DNA of 64,000 nt from Sipunculus nudus (GCA_026874595.1 CM049306.1:105969142-106033141), one strand, 5' to 3'. Numbered from the stretch's first letter, positions 1 to 14,639 are shown. Program-made: numbers and translations. Notes: generated by a model not told the origin, from the sequence alone.

Positions 1-344
1 TTTGGTGATTATAGCTCTAGCCGTTTCTTTTATTTTAATTAAAGTGTATTTTTTTGGACAAATGACTAAGTTCAACCTCCTGTTACTCGGCCAAAAATCA
101 CAAAACTTAAACCATTCGATAAAACTTGAGAGAGATTGTTCCAGGGATCATTTCTGTGAAATGTTGGACAATTTTGCTGGACAGTTTCAGAGAAGTAGAT
201 TTTTAAAGGTTTTTAAGCTTTTTCTCTATAAAATCTAAACTAATGCAGATACCCAATAATAAACTCCAGGACACCAAGTTTCACATGTGACTAATTCTTA
301 CATGTAATTTGGAGCTGCTAGCTCCTATGGTTTCTGACTTAAAG

Positions 345-440
345 CCATGGACAGCGGAAAGCCAGCCGTGGACGGCGAACGGCTGATGGCTGACGATGGA
401 CAGATGACGCTGCGCCATCGCATAAGCTCACAGGTTCGCT
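345..440 (+). mobile_element. Fragment of a GC-rich molluscan repeat tail
   Basis: CGTGGACGGCGAACGGC, GATGACGCTGCGCC and ATCGCATAAGCTCACAGG stand out against AT-rich flanks. The order GACGG-rich run, GCCATCGCATAAGCTCAC, GCTAATAAAA matches tails of dispersed repeats I recall from bivalve genomes. About 95 bp; ends uncertain. Confidence 0.4.
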
Positions 441-2337
441 AATAAAAAAAGAACCAAGAGATATTATAAATTGATTCCTGTTTTTTTTTTATGAGAATGA
501 GAAGTCTGGTTCTTCCCGTAAAGAATCTGGATCTTCCTAGATTCCCCATCTTCTCCTGATGTGTACTGCTGTATGACCTCATTGACCTGTTTAATAAATA
601 TTTAAATCAACCCTTAGGGGGTCAGAGAAGTGCATAAATGAAAACAAGTTTGTCGCTGCAAACAAGCTGATGTTTAGGAATGTACAAGGTACTGGGATGC
701 CAGCAGCTACAGGGAACAAGGCTGTAGAAGCACTGTTCACTGACCTGGGCCATCAGTCTGTGTCGGGATCCCTCACCAGACAGCCTGCATCTCCTGTTTA
801 CAAACACTGGACTTGTGGCATTACTTACAAACTGCTTACTATGACCAGGAGTAATCCACAAGCCTTATACCACATGTGGGTTCATACACCAACGCGGGAG
901 GTTTAACAAACAAGGAAAATTTTTGTAAGGTGGTAAACTGGTATTCTGCTATAAGGACTCTGTGATTTCTGTAATACCAATTAGAATGCCTGTACACCCT
1001 GAAAGGGATATAAGAGATCCATACACAATCAAGTCTTCATAACAGTTAAATTAGTTGCATTTAGGATATGTTCCCATGTAATACTGTGTACACTGAACCC
1101 GCTGAGGTGAACCCGCTGAGGAATTCTTGTCTGGAGCTCATATTTTGCTTCGTTTACAGTTTCAACATAAAATTGTGTACCTGATTATTATGTTTTAAGC
1201 AAACAATGGTAAAAAATTTTAAGTGAACAATTTACTGCAGTCAGGACATATACATAGAGGTTCTGTAGATATTAATAATATTTGTTTGTTGCAATCAGTT
1301 ATTTAGAAAATAAACTGCTATTTAACCATGCATTTAAGGTACCTATATACAATCCATACCACCATTCTGATTTGCAAAAGGCCATAAACAGAACTTTGTA
1401 GAAAGCTTAAGAGCTGTGTATTTACATTAGTAATAAGATATAATTGGCTAATTTGATTAAAATTTACATATATCAAGATATGTTGATAGATTCAGATGAC
1501 ATTCCATTATAATTTAAACAAAAAATTTTTGTATTTGTGCAAGGAACATACCTATGCTACTTATATACAGGTATAATGTGTACCAGGTCCTTAAGCATAC
1601 TCCTGCTATTAATATGAAACAAAAGTCATTTAACATGAAAACCTCAGTCACTCTACTGGTTGATCTCAGTGACCTTACTTGAGATATATGTGCCTTTATA
1701 TTATATAAAAGAGCACGGTAATTTACTTTGTATATAGCTGGTGCATTACACTGTTCATAAATTACAGAAACCAACATTAACACAATACTGTCAATACAAG
1801 TATAAATCTGATAGGAAAATCAGTACAACAGCAGTGTTCTAATATCCCTCAAGACAAAATATCAAATGCAAAAATACTGTGGTATCTGATATAATACCAA
1901 AATATTTTGTATCTGTGACAGAAACCTGACTTTTAATAAGACAAGACACTGGTGGTTGTCTTTATATGAAGACAACGGAGGTCATGTTTTTATCCCTGTT
2001 TATTTGTCCGCTGGAGCCCTTTATTGCCTATTGTTCACTAAGTCAAGTTACATGAGACTTTGTGAATGCATCTACCTTCATTTAATCTATAAAATTTTAT
2101 TGCAGACCAGGGTGGATCCAGTTCAGTTGTTTCACTTGGCTGTGGTGTGTACATCACTGAGGACTCCCTGGTTTGTTTTTCAGCAGTATGCCCTAGACCT
2201 ATTCTCAGTATCACATAAACTATACCACCACAGTCCCTGTGGGTAACAACTACACCAGCACATATATTCTGCGGGTCAGCCTTTACAAGCACCACACATA
2301 CCAGACACTCCTAGCCCTCCCCAGGAACCTGCTCACT

Positions 2338-2351
2338 GTTACTATGACAAC
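2338..2351. promoter_or_regulatory. RFX X-box motif
   Basis: GTTACTATGACAAC fits the X-box consensus RYYNYYATRRNRAC bound by RFX factors (ciliary genes in animals). Motif only. Confidence 0.3.
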
Positions 2352-2758
2352 CACTGACCCCCACCAAAGCCTTTCTACAAAATGTTTTCATTTCAACCAC
2401 TGACCCTCCCTGTTATTCCATGACTGCTAAATTCATCCATTTACAAACTGCATGAAAGATATATTTAATTATGTATCTGATATTGGAATATTTTGTTTAA
2501 TTGGTATAAATTCCATACACACTCACAAAATCAGCCATGCACAAGCAATTAAATAATGATAATTTCACCAATGACATGGTCAACCTATTGGCAATTTGAT
2601 TATTGTATGCATTGACTACTTCAGTTATATAATCTAATTAACTAACATGATCATTTTAGCAAAACAAATCTCCAATGCTTGACTTTGAGATGCTCTCGGT
2701 TCTGTGTATTAATTAAGTACCTACATACTTTTTTTCCACTCAGTTTCAATAACTGAAG

Positions 2759-2772
2759 GTTATCATGGCAAC
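2759..2772. promoter_or_regulatory. RFX X-box motif
   Basis: GTTATCATGGCAAC differs from the optimal palindrome GTTGCCATGGCAAC at two positions and fits the X-box consensus. It lies 420 bp from the motif at 2338. Confidence 0.35.
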
Positions 2773-5700
2773 CAGGATATGGTTTTAATTATAATGATAA
2801 CAATACAGATCAGGGTATGTATTATCATCCAAGCACCCACATCTAGCAAAGCAAACCCTGTCATTATTTCTAAGTGACACCACAAATCATCATAAGAAGA
2901 TAAAACATCATGTACATAGAGTTATTGAATAAGATCCCAGTTTTCTGAGCTTATTCACAATCTAACCACCATGTCAGCTTTACGGGTACATTACAGGATT
3001 ACTGTTTCCATCTGGCCAAGACTGCATGACACCAGTCAGCTACAAAATTCACCCATATGAAATAAAATCCAAGGCAGGTTGATGCCAAATATAATATTTC
3101 TTACCAGCATGAGACTGAGATTGTGTGTATAAAACCTGCCCGGTCAAGATTGTGACTACAGGCTCACCTGGGTAGCATTATATTTACAGTCATACCTAGA
3201 CATTTAAAATCTGCTGTTATTTCAGTCTGTGATATATATGATTTAACATATTCTAAATGATAATTTGTATCAGATCATGAAATATATTAAAACCTGTTTT
3301 TTTTTTTTTAACTGCACCAAGGAAAATTTTCCAATTTAATTTTAATGATATAAACAAATACACTGTAAAGTATCAGAGTTTCAGAATTCTCCATGATAAC
3401 ACCTATAATGATCATGCATTAAAGTTTTCTGTTTCATTGGACCTGATTTCAAATACTGGTAACTGGTTTTGTATGAAAATAATTATAAATGTATGCATAG
3501 CAAGTTCACTACCACTGGATGGGGGTTAGACATCACCAAGATGCAGAAAAAGGCAAAATGAAGAGTGGTTTTCTGTCAGTGTACCAGCATAAAACATCTC
3601 ATTTCACTTCACAATAGCCAGCATGCCTTACAGCACAATCCCTGGCTCACTACACCCCCAATTCCATTAAATTACACAGACAAGTATCAGATCAGGTAGG
3701 CTGCCAAAAGGCCCTGAAGAATCTTTAACGAGACAAGAGTCTGAGAGCCAGCCTTCACCACAACAAGTTCAAATAATCGGTCGAGACCAATCATTCCATA
3801 TCAGTACTCAAGTCTGTGATTCAGCTGGATGCACAGAACCTTGCTTTCCATTCTTGTGGAAGTCTGTGCTAAACCCCTGCCAATACATGTAAAGATCACT
3901 TCATTATTTAATTTTCTCATTATCTTCCCTATTATCATTCCATAAATATTCATTAAAATAATTGAATTCTATTAATTCATTGTGAAATAAGTAGTTATGA
4001 AGTGGTATTACAAAATAAGTTTCTGAGCACAAGAATTATTTTCAAGGATTCCCTGAACTGACCATGTATCATTCTATGTAGAATTCCTCTAACCACACAG
4101 ACAGAAATGTGTTCATTACTTTCCTTTAAATTCATATTGTACATTATAGATGGCAGCACTAGTCTGATGGTACTGATAACCCCTCCAACACCAATCAGCA
4201 CACAAAATTTCAGGACAATCCATAAGTCTTTCATGAGAGATCTGATCTCCTTTATAAACTGTGTTTAATATGGGCCAGTCACAGTGAAATTTCAGAACTG
4301 TTATAACTGTTTAAATTAATGAACTACATTTTTATATAAAAAAGTACCACTACTGCCTTCAAAATACACAATTCTAGCTGGCACCTCCAGTTTTGTGACC
4401 TGAGAAACCTTGCCAATCATTATGAGACATAATGTGTACTGATGAAGCCAGCTGTACACATTATTCATCTCTGAGCTCCACATTCTTAGCACCAGCTAGC
4501 GATGATACCACATGTACAACAACATCTGGGTGGCTATCACAGCAGGGCTGCTTGGGCTAAAGCTGGAACACTAGCATTCAGTATTGACTGTACAGCAAGT
4601 GTACATCATGTACAGGGTAGCCCTGAGCATGTTGAACCACCAAGCCAGACTGCACTCTTTAAGTTTATGGAAATAAATTTATCAAACATGATTAATCCCA
4701 TTAATCATAATATTATTATGTTATGTGAGCAAAGACAATTTATGAGATACAATAATCTTCATAATCAACAAAAATCCACATATATATGGTAAAAACATTT
4801 CTCATAATCCCTGTTACTGATATTTATTTAGCTGAGAAGTGCTTGTTTTAACCCCTGTCAGTGTGTCTGTTTGTCAGCAGACTGCCTCCTGCTGCCATCT
4901 TTTGGTGAATTTGGACATTAAAAGAACAAGGTGGTACATGGACCAAGTAAGACTCGATTAAACTGTGATGCAGATTCAGACTGAGCAAATGGGACGATCC
5001 AGTATACTTATTTTCCCTTGGTGGTGATACACACTTTACTAAGTGCCAATCTAGTTTTTAAAATTTAAATGACATGCATCCACTCCAAATCCTTAACCAA
5101 GATATAATATCCAAGAAATGAAGCTATAATATGTCATTCTTCAATTACCTTCCCTCATAATCTATTTTTAAGCAGAAAATTAAGTATCCCTACAGTTTAC
5201 CTGATGCTGCTAAACAGGAATTTTTTTGGTTTATTTACTTTTGATGTGACTGAAAATCATCATCAGAGCCCTTTCATTCTGTCAAAGGTTCCCAGTCTCT
5301 CTGCTTTGTATTCACCCACCTTTACTATTAAGTGAACCCAATGTGGGACTGGCTTGTTTTACAATTTGGTGGATTATTTGCTGAGCAGACCACTCAGCCT
5401 TCAGTCAGCTGTCACAGAGTCAGCAGAAACTCAAATACAAGACAGCAAAGGGCAGCAATCCACTGCTGTGGATACAGCCTGGGTATATATAAACAGATCA
5501 ACAAAACAGTATAAGTGGATTGTTACAACAATCAGCTCATACAACTGTTCTAGAGTACAAACAATGTCAAGTATATAATGGGCTATACACTGTTCCTATA
5601 GGTTTTTGGCTATGGGGCCAATATAGATTATAAATGGGGTAAAATCAATTGTGCCTTATCATTTCTAAGGCCATGGCCTTATGCAGATCATGGTATAAAA

Positions 5701-8700
5701 TATAAAACATAGCATACAGTTCCTGTAAGTTTTCCCCTACATTAAGAAAATATAAATTACTGGTAAGAAATAAAAATATATAAAGTGCCATATAATGTTT
5801 CTGTAAGTTTTAAGTGATAATGGTTTGTGTGATTTTAGCCAAATTTTATATGGAAATATTCAAGGTCAAGATCACCCTGACAGATAGTAAAGGTCATGAC
5901 CCCAATATCAATTGGATTTGTTCTGTATTTCATAAGTTCTGCACACATAAAAGACCTGAAAGAAATCTCTTAAAGATATTTGTTTGGTTAAATTGCTCAT
6001 ACTGTTTTAAGGGCAGTAACAGGGAAGTTAACTGCTTAAAAAAGGATTGTAGGTGGACCACAAGTCTTCCCCATAAGAAAACGACCAAGACCTCAAGTCA
6101 TATGAATTTTCGAACAAGGCTTTCACTATTTTGTGAGATATCTAATAATGTTTTGTAAGATTTTTCGAAATCAAATTCAAGGTCACTCATGGTAAAGGTC
6201 TCAAACACATTTTAAACAGTATTCTCCCTCCTACACATCTCTACAGATGCATCTTTACATTTTGTTAAGGTCTGTCCATTCTTACTTGATTTTCTTGATA
6301 CAAGAATTGTTTGCTGCTAATACCTGATGAACCAGAAGTGTCTAAATTAAGGCAGAAATTAATTCTGTCACCAACATTAATACTGTAATATATCTATCAT
6401 GTCAAGTATAAGTAGAAGTGACAATATGATATTCTGGTTATAATTCTGGTTTTATTTAAAATTCTTTGCAAGACATCACTAGTAAACATGTGGTTAAAAA
6501 TATTAGTCTGAAGCAATGTTTCCATGTGCGTGTATGTGTGTATGTGCGTATAAGCATGAAGAAATAGGTGTTTCCATGTGCGTGTATATGCGTGAACTGG
6601 CAGACTAATATATTTGTACAGTGGTTTGAACAGGCCTTCCACTTAGAGATGCTGAAGTGACATAATTTTACCCTGAATCCCCAGTTCACCCAGACCCGAA
6701 AATCTATATACACATATATGCTGATGGACACATGGAAACACCCCAGTTACAAAACCATATGAATGATTTTTCACACATAAAAGCATTTACGTGGAAACGC
6801 CCCTTAATATATTTCAGCTTATATATCTGGCTGTGATATTCAGGAATTTAAAATGTTTATCAGATAACTAAAAGATGTATTTATTTAATTACTGATGCAG
6901 ATGTGTATTTGGAAATTTAACCAAAGCTTGTGAAGTTTACAGCTGAACCTTCAATTGTCTGATGTAGCAAAGTCTTTTAGTCTAACAACTATCTGTAAGT
7001 GAATCTATAAATGTGAACAGGCAACACTGGAGTTGATAAGGGAATAACTTGATATACTGATAGAGAGCTTCCTTTGAAACACGCAGTTATTAGGTTTTAC
7101 AGAAATCAATAGTGAAACATATACAAGAGTGGAGACATGGACCTCACCATTGTCTTTTCGAGTTGTGGAGCTTGAGGCCACAACAAAATCAAATAAAATT
7201 GGATGACGGGCCAACTTTAACATTCCAAATTTTCTAGTCAATAGATGAAATGTTGCCATTTTGCATGGAGAATACAGTGATATGCTACCATGTTTTAACT
7301 CTGCATTCTGCTATTATCTGCTGATTGTTTTTTTATTTATGCAAAATGGCAGCCCCCATGAATGATTACAAGACTTTGCTAGGTCAGGAGGCTTTGATAA
7401 GGGCATGGAAATACAACAGAAAAGTACTCCAAAAGCAGTCTCAATGTGGGAAGGTAACCGTGGAGGGAGTTTGGTGACCAATGGACCAAAATTTTTCAAT
7501 TTGAAGCTGGAGGAACACTATAGGGATGACCACACCCTCAACCACAAATTATGAACTCAATCACTAAAATACTCTCCTCTGTGAAAAATATAAGTAGCAG
7601 ATCTGAAGAACATCCTTTTTTGTGTGGCTTGACTAAAATGAAATATTAGGATTTTTATCCAAATTTTATATCAGCTATTTATGGCAGACTGTTTACAAGT
7701 ACTGTAATGTTGGTGCAATATATATGTAATCATGTGTTCATGAAACAATACAGCCACCCAGAGAACAGTTCATGACTAATGGAACAGCTTCACTGGATTT
7801 GTATATTAATAATCTGAATTTGTTGTACTCCAGTTGCAATTTCCAGGCTGTTACACACTGCAAATAGGTTTCACATATAATTGATGAACAGCTGCCCCAA
7901 ATCATACCAGGTAATTACCTTCAAGGTCAGTGTTCAGGCCCACCTGCTCCTCGCCTGCGTTTAGTCTGAAGCTTGAAATAATCTTTCATCTGTGTCCGGA
8001 CTGTTGTTCATTTAGCTAATACAGCTACATTTATCCCTAATTGATTTCATTTGTCAAATTACACTTGCCCTTCTTTTTTTATTTCACCTATTCATGCAAT
8101 ACAGCCATTCCTCATTCAGTCTAACATATTATGCCAAGTTTTTTTTGTCTTGGCTCATTTAATCTATCTTGACATGTTTGCATGCCCTTTGTTTATTTCA
8201 TCTAACCTGAAATTACCAGCCATTGTTCATTTCATTCACTCATATATTTGGACCTTACTGCTGTTTAAATAATTTATATGGTTTGTTCATTCCTTGTTCA
8301 TATCACCCACTGTGGAAGGAACTAGATAGTCCTTGTTCATTACATCTGAACAACCACACCTGTACTCTGATCTTGTTCATTTCATTTGTCATGTCCATTT
8401 CATTCCAAGTTAGTTTTTCTCTGTGAAGCTAACAAACTCTACTTTTTAATGTCAAGTGGAATATTTTTTTAAATAGCCCTAGGTCATTTTTCATTTTTTT
8501 CATCTATACCAAAATAATGAGACTTTCTTGTTAAACAACACATCACAGAAGACTGCCTTACAATCACAGTCTATCATTTCTATGGTCAGTGCTTATTTAA
8601 GGGACCACAAATTCTTTACCCATTTCCTTTTAACTTAACATACTGAACACTGTTCTTTTCATCTGCTGTTTCTACTTTTTGTATATTTGCTGAATCAAAG

Positions 8701-11700
8701 CCATTCACACTGTCAAATATCCAATAATCCCATAATAGGTGGCTATTTAGTTTTTGATGAAAATTATGCAATTCTGACTTTCCTATTTTGAACTATTTTA
8801 CAATGACAGACGAGTGTGAAAACTTCAATGACAGGGAAGCTGATGTTTGATTCTTATATTTAAATTTAATGTTTTTTTTTACTTTCCAAACACTTTAAGT
8901 GAAGACACTGTGTGATGCCTTTCAGCTGATGATGTATTTCAAAATAATTACAGTTTGAACCAATCAATACTTTCTTCTAGTCTGTATTTATGCTTGGACC
9001 TGCTTCCTTGACTTAGTCAATTTGGTCAACATGTTTTAACAAAATTTACTGTTATCACTGGTTTTAAATCACTTGTTTTACTCCGATTCTTTGCAAGGCA
9101 AAGTGTTTATTTCTTCTTTAATAAATACTTGAGTCAGTAAATCTTCATAAATATTATGACCCCAGGGAAACAGAGGGCACTAATTGGCAAAATGGCCTAT
9201 AAACCACATTCATTTCATCAAAACTCGATAATACATGTGCCTCACTGTTTTGATTTGTATTTTAAATATCCATAACTATGTGCAGGCCTGGCCCTGTGTC
9301 ATTTCACCCTCCCTGACATAATTGGCTCTTGTTCATTTCATGCCACTGATGCATTCATGGCAGCTGAAATGTACATGAACTTATTGATTTCCAGTCAGAG
9401 CACAAGCTTACAGCAGCAGAACCAGCTAGCTACGCCACCCTTTCTCTCACTGGGTCAGGCTAGTTACAGCTACTTGGTCCTGGGACAAATAATGATTATA
9501 CAGAACTATTATGATGACAGTCTCACCTGTATTATAACCTCACTGGAGGATGACTGTCAGTCAATTGTAATGACCTTTTTATTTCTTTGATTTATAATAA
9601 CATCTAGTACCATATCTACCAAGGAGGCAATGTTTTAACAACTGTTTGTCTATCTGTTTGGCTTTTAGTTTTACAAGAGTTAAACAGAACTGTAATCTTA
9701 CCATGGATCCAATTACCACAATACCAAGCACAGTCTTTAACAGTCAATTGACTATATACCCAAAATACTAACCACTGATTGACTTAGGTCAGATACACTG
9801 CTTATAATTAATTAACACAGCTGTAATAAGACCAAATGGCTCATTCAGTATGAGAAAAATAATACATCCATGATACCTAACACTGACTCTGGTCATATAA
9901 ATGGCTTTCCATGTATCACTGGCTCCACTTTGTTATAACAACACACTGTTACCACAATACCCCTGAATAACTGTGGTCAGATTACTATACAACCACCAAA
10001 CCAATCTTTGGCAGTGGTCAGATGTTTGAAATTCAAATAACCTCCCACTCTCAGTGGTACATATCCCCAGTCTCAGCAGTATATATTGATACCCCTGCTA
10101 ACTAGCAAGAACTGCCTGGCATCACTTAGGTATTCAAGAAGGGCAGCACAGTTCTTGTTCAATGGATAAAGGCTCAATTATTGCTACGATTAATGGGCAC
10201 ACTAATTTAAGTAATTTTCAGATCAATTCATAAAGCCCTTCCTGAGAAATAAAATTTCCTGCACGGGTAATGTAGCAATATAACATTTTATTTACAATTA
10301 AAACTACATATAATTACATGGAAATTGCAAATTGTGCCTCAGGTTCTTTGCAACAGGTAAAGCTTATCAGAATCAACACCTTTTGGAACAATTTATGGAG
10401 CCATTTCCTCAGAAATCTATCTTTTATAAAATCACTATTCAAATGGCCCAAAATTAATCTACTCCACCCTTGTAGTCAAGGTCATGGCCATTTCTGCAAG
10501 GAATAGCAACTCTATGAAACCACTGTATCCCTGGCATTCAGCAGGGAGTGATACTTTAAACTTGCTAGCCTATTGTTCAGATGCTATCTTAAAACCTTCT
10601 TTTTCAATCACCCTAGTAACAATGACAGAGCACCATGTGGCATGGTTAAACATTACTGCAATAAAAATGCAAGTGATAGTGTAACGAAACATCAGCCAAG
10701 CGCACGGATGTAATCAATGATAGATAGCTGATACTTTGATAAAGTGTAACATGATGATAGCTTTTTCTTACTTATGGCCCCACTCACCCTCCATGAGAAC
10801 CAGCACTACACTCTGCAACCTCCAGGGCTGAACTGAAGCATGGTGACAGCCTCAGGAATTATTTATGTTTTAAATGTCAGACTGCTGAAGCTGATCAGTG
10901 ACTGTCAGTTGACCCAGGCAGTGTACATATCAGCCCATCCAGAAAGTTTCACAGTTAAAAGAAACCTGAAATGTACCATGCTGGGCTTTTAAAATTTTCT
11001 TTGCCTTTACAAGATTCATACCTTCAACTGCCATTTAATAATGGCTGTACAAACAAAACATAAATACTACCTTGTCCTTGTATCAATTTTTAACAGTGAT
11101 CTATGAGAGAAAAGATTTAATCCCTAGAAATTTTAAACATCAGTGATGGTACAGTATGCCACTACTTAGTCTAAACCTTCGATGTTGCTTGAAGTCTTTG
11201 TTAATGGATACTGGTACACTTGAATTCCATGTGTACAATAAATTTAAGAAAACACGATGAAAGTGAACCTTACTAATCAAGATAACTAAAATTATGTGAA
11301 TACAGGTGGTGAAACAATTCTACTACATCAAATTTCCTAAAACTTTGTTGGGAGTATAAGGAAATAAAAACATAAAGACTCTGGAAGGATGGGTCAACAC
11401 CTTGTGAAAATACCAGATATAATCAAAAGAACCTATGTTATATTAAAAGTTAAAATATATTCTGTTCAGAACTCAGGTTTCTACAGCAATGAGCATTATG
11501 GATAAAGTTTTTAAGTTCCATCACAAAAATCGCCTTGAACATCTTGGCTTCTTAGGAAGATGGTTTGAGCTTGTTCATGAGATCTACATCACATTAGAAA
11601 GAAACCAATTCCTGATCTCTCATGGATTATTTATTTTGTTAATGTTAACAGCAGCCTCTAAACCATGCTCTATACATCCATGTCCCAAAGAATTAGGTGG

Positions 11701-11714
11701 GTGGAAAGGTTTTT

Positions 11715-11720
11715 TTTATT
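11715..11720 (-). terminator. Poly(A) signal AATAAA after the candidate terminal exon
   Basis: The minus strand reads GCAATAAAAAAAACC, giving a canonical hexamer about 90 nt after the TGA of the candidate exon at 11807-12083. In AT-rich DNA the hexamer alone is common, so its weight comes from spacing. Confidence 0.25.
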
Positions 11721-11806
11721 GCGTCTTTCAATTTTGTTCATGGCTCTAATGGCAGTTTGAATGTATATTAAGAGACAGATAGTCTGACCAAAAGACAGTA
11801 CCCAAG

Positions 11807-12083
11807 TCACGAACCAGGCTGGAGAGTCATTTCCACCATTTCACAAGGAAACATGATGTAACCCCTGTACAAAAGGAAATCCTGTGTGGCCCACCACCAA
11901 TAACGGCTGTCTGGTCCTCCCCGCCCATCCATCCACTTTAATGAAGCCTTCACATCATGCTGAATGACAGCGTTTTTTCTCCTCACCAACTTCCCTCCCA
12001 GCATCCCCATCTCTTGAGGACTCATCCTGATGTTCTGGTTTTGCTGACCAGCATAGAAAAAGAGGCAGTTTCCATGGTAACTA
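11807..12083 (-). CDS. Candidate terminal coding exon, product unknown
   Basis: On the minus strand a strong acceptor (GATCTTTTTGCAG, ending at 12084) is followed by an open frame of 91 codons (entered after one leading base) that ends in TGA at 11809-11807. A canonical AATAAA lies about 90 bases further on (11720-11715), the arrangement of a last exon. The peptide starts near SYHGNCLFFYAGQQNQ, has a basic middle (KLVRRKNAVIQH) and a tryptophan-rich part (RYWWWATQDFLLYRGYI), ending EMTLQPGS. I do not recognise the family; it is not part of INPP5A as known. It could be the end of a gene nested in intron 2, an alternative last exon, or a chance frame. The reading frame needs an incoming phase that neither exon 2 nor the candidate at 31352 supplies directly. 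Confidence 0.3.
12068..12081. promoter_or_regulatory. RFX X-box motif at the candidate terminal exon acceptor
   Basis: GTTTCCATGGTAAC fits GTTNCCATGGNAAC fully. It overlaps the first bases of the candidate exon ending at 12083, so coding and regulatory readings compete. Confidence 0.35.
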
Positions 12084-12677
12084 CTGCAAAAAGATCAGAT
12101 CCGACTGACCTTGGCGTGGTGTTCTGAACACACACTGACCTGACTTGGTGGGTTTATAATTCATGGATTCTATTCTGGCGGTTTGTTTAAAATCCTTAAT
12201 ATCTGTCCTATGTAGTGATCAGACTATCACTGGTGTCCTTCACATTGTGTATTATTTTCAAAGTGTCTGGAATCAAAACCACTTGATCCTCAAATAACAG
12301 TTTGAACATGCAGTCATATATAAGTTAAAAAGAAATACATTTTATGTACTTCCTAATTTCTATTATTTATCCTATATCATATTATCCTGTACCCTGTGGT
12401 ATGATGCTTAAAATAGGATGGTAAAATAACCTATGTATCTTCAAATATTTTCTTCATAACATATAAGACAAGCTGATCGCACAAAGCCAGACAGTATCAA
12501 ATATGCTTTCACTCAGAAATCCCAATCCTCATTATTTTTTTTTACCTGACAAGGTGTGTAAATATTCTGTTTTCACTGATGTCAAGTTATTTAATTCAAC
12601 ATTTATGATGTGATTTTTAAAAGCTGTCTGTTCTGTGTGCATTCTCTGGAGTACCTTCAACCAGGAGGTTATGTATT

Positions 12678-12990
12678 CATTCCTGTTTGTGTGCATGTTT
12701 ATCTGTGTTTATTTGTTTGTTGACAACATAACTCACACAACCATCCACTCATTCCTGTTTGTGTGCATGTTTATCTGTGTTTATTTGTTTGTTGACAACA
12801 TAACTCACACAACCATCCACTCAATCTCATGAAATTTTCTAGGCATTTTGGAAATAGGCCAATGGAGAATTGATTATATATTGGTGTGGATCCAGCACAT
12901 GATCCGGATCCAAGAACATATCATCAAGGGATATTCACAAATGTACAGTAATTTATGCATGAATAAACCTGGAATTATGGGTTCAATAAG
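12678..12990 (+). repeat. Dispersed repeat copy with a 72-bp tandem duplication at its head
   Basis: Two near-identical 72-bp units (12678-12749 and 12750-12821, beginning CATTCCTGTTTGTGTGCATG) lead into CTCATGAAATTTTCTAGGCA, GGCCAATGGAGAATTGAT, GATCCGGATCCAAGAAC and GAATAAACCTGG. The second half is shared with 63070-63260. Since 72 is divisible by three an open frame persists through the units, but the product has no recognisable domain. Confidence 0.65.
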
Positions 12991-14639
12991 TGAATGGCAG
13001 ATGGAGATTTGTATTCATGAAAACACAAGATTTCTAGGTTTAAAGTGAGTTTTATCATTGAAAATTTCAGGCTATATTCTCTTTTTTTTAGCTATTGAAA
13101 ACTAATAGACACACACATACACACAAATGGAAAGTAATAAAGTATACCTGTGGCTATCAATGCTAAGCAATTGGTTAGACCAAAGAAGGTTATAAAATCA
13201 CCAAAAAATGATATGGCTCGGTTAAAGTGTATCTTTCAAAGAATGCATGTCTGTTGGGTTTCACAAGGCATATCAGTTATAAATTATCAAGGACAAGCAT
13301 GACTTTGTTAAAATATAGGTTTACCAGGCCACACCAAAGTCAAACTTTTGGCAGAAAATACAAAGGAAACATGGGCCACCTATGTGTGAAGTCCTGGTGT
13401 AATCGATCTGGACATGTATCCACTATAACTGAGGGAGCTGACTGGCCTGGGACACAGACCTGTGGTATAACTGGCCATAATTTATGACAAAATATGTGTA
13501 ATATAAGAGGACTCAATTGATCCTTCACACAGTATCCCTGGACTCTGAGCTATCTGGCCTCCTGACTATAACAAAGTCAGATGAAATGACTACCCTTAGA
13601 AAGAATTCTGTCTTGTACCAGGATGAACAGGCTATCAGTACGATTGTTATATCAATTATCAGCCCCAGACTAACTCATCAATTGTATATAAAATTAAGTT
13701 TGTGTGTAGAGGGAAATATCTTTTATTCACACAAGAATTTTAATTAAGCATTCATATTCATATGACAAAAGTGTTATGGCAGTAATATTTCCATGGGTAA
13801 GCCATAAACTGAAGTATCATCTTTTTTGAATGAACCATCAAAATCTGGAAGTTTCAACTGCCCGTCATGTAACTTGGAACATCTTGATTGATTCAGATAA
13901 TCTGTTTTGTGTGATACAGGTGAATTCTCTACTAGTGAACACTTGTACCAGTTTATGAAGGCTTCATTTTTTAATGTTTCTTATCAAAGCCATTGAAAAT
14001 AATATAATTTTTCTGTCAGAGTTATCAATAATTTTTTTTGGTATTTGAAAGAGCAACAAAACTTTATTAAACTTTGTTTAAACAACCACTGTTCCTCTTA
14101 TCTGTAATTTAATCAATATGTCAACATATAAAAATATCCCGCCGATGTTAGTTTTTACAGGATAAGTTTCCTAAAATGGTAAATACCAAATGGCAGTCCC
14201 TAAGATTTAAAAATCTACTTTTGTACAGAGCTGATTATAAATTACGAAGGTGAGTATAGCATCTATTTTCTTGGGAAAACCCTAATATTAATACAACTCT
14301 GTGACACACTGGTCCTCTTGTAAGTGTCACATTATGAATTGGGACTATACTATAAGTACTATGTAGAAGAACCTAAATGAGAAAATTAACCACTTGTTGT
14401 GACATGGAGACAGTCTTGTATAGTAAAAATAGGTTTTCAAAGTAAATATATTTGCTATTTGCTAGATTTCTCAAATAATTCATTTGTCACAGTGACTTAT
14501 AGTTTCAAGTTTGGTAAGAATTTTACCCCTTACATAAATGTAAGCATACTTTCATCCCTGTAACTTAAGGAAGTTTTAGATAAAAGAGGATAGATGGAAG
14601 ATAAAAGAAGGGAGTCACCAACATAGTCTCATAACCATG

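Larger units (their letters stand above)
446..11700. other. AT-rich intronic DNA without recognisable genes
   Basis: I see no exon, RNA gene or intact element here beyond the X-box motifs. Minor items: GAACCCGCTGAGG duplicated at about 1097-1122; repeat-like GGTCAAGATCACCCTGACAG to CAAGGTCACTCATGG at 5860-6195 that resembles a dispersed element without clear ends. All open frames are short and of low-complexity composition. Confidence 0.5.

Noticed and set aside
7916-7962. 47-nt exon-like segment on minus encoding LNAGEEQVGLNTDLE
   Set aside because: Splice signals are fair, but the piece is too short and matches no family I know.
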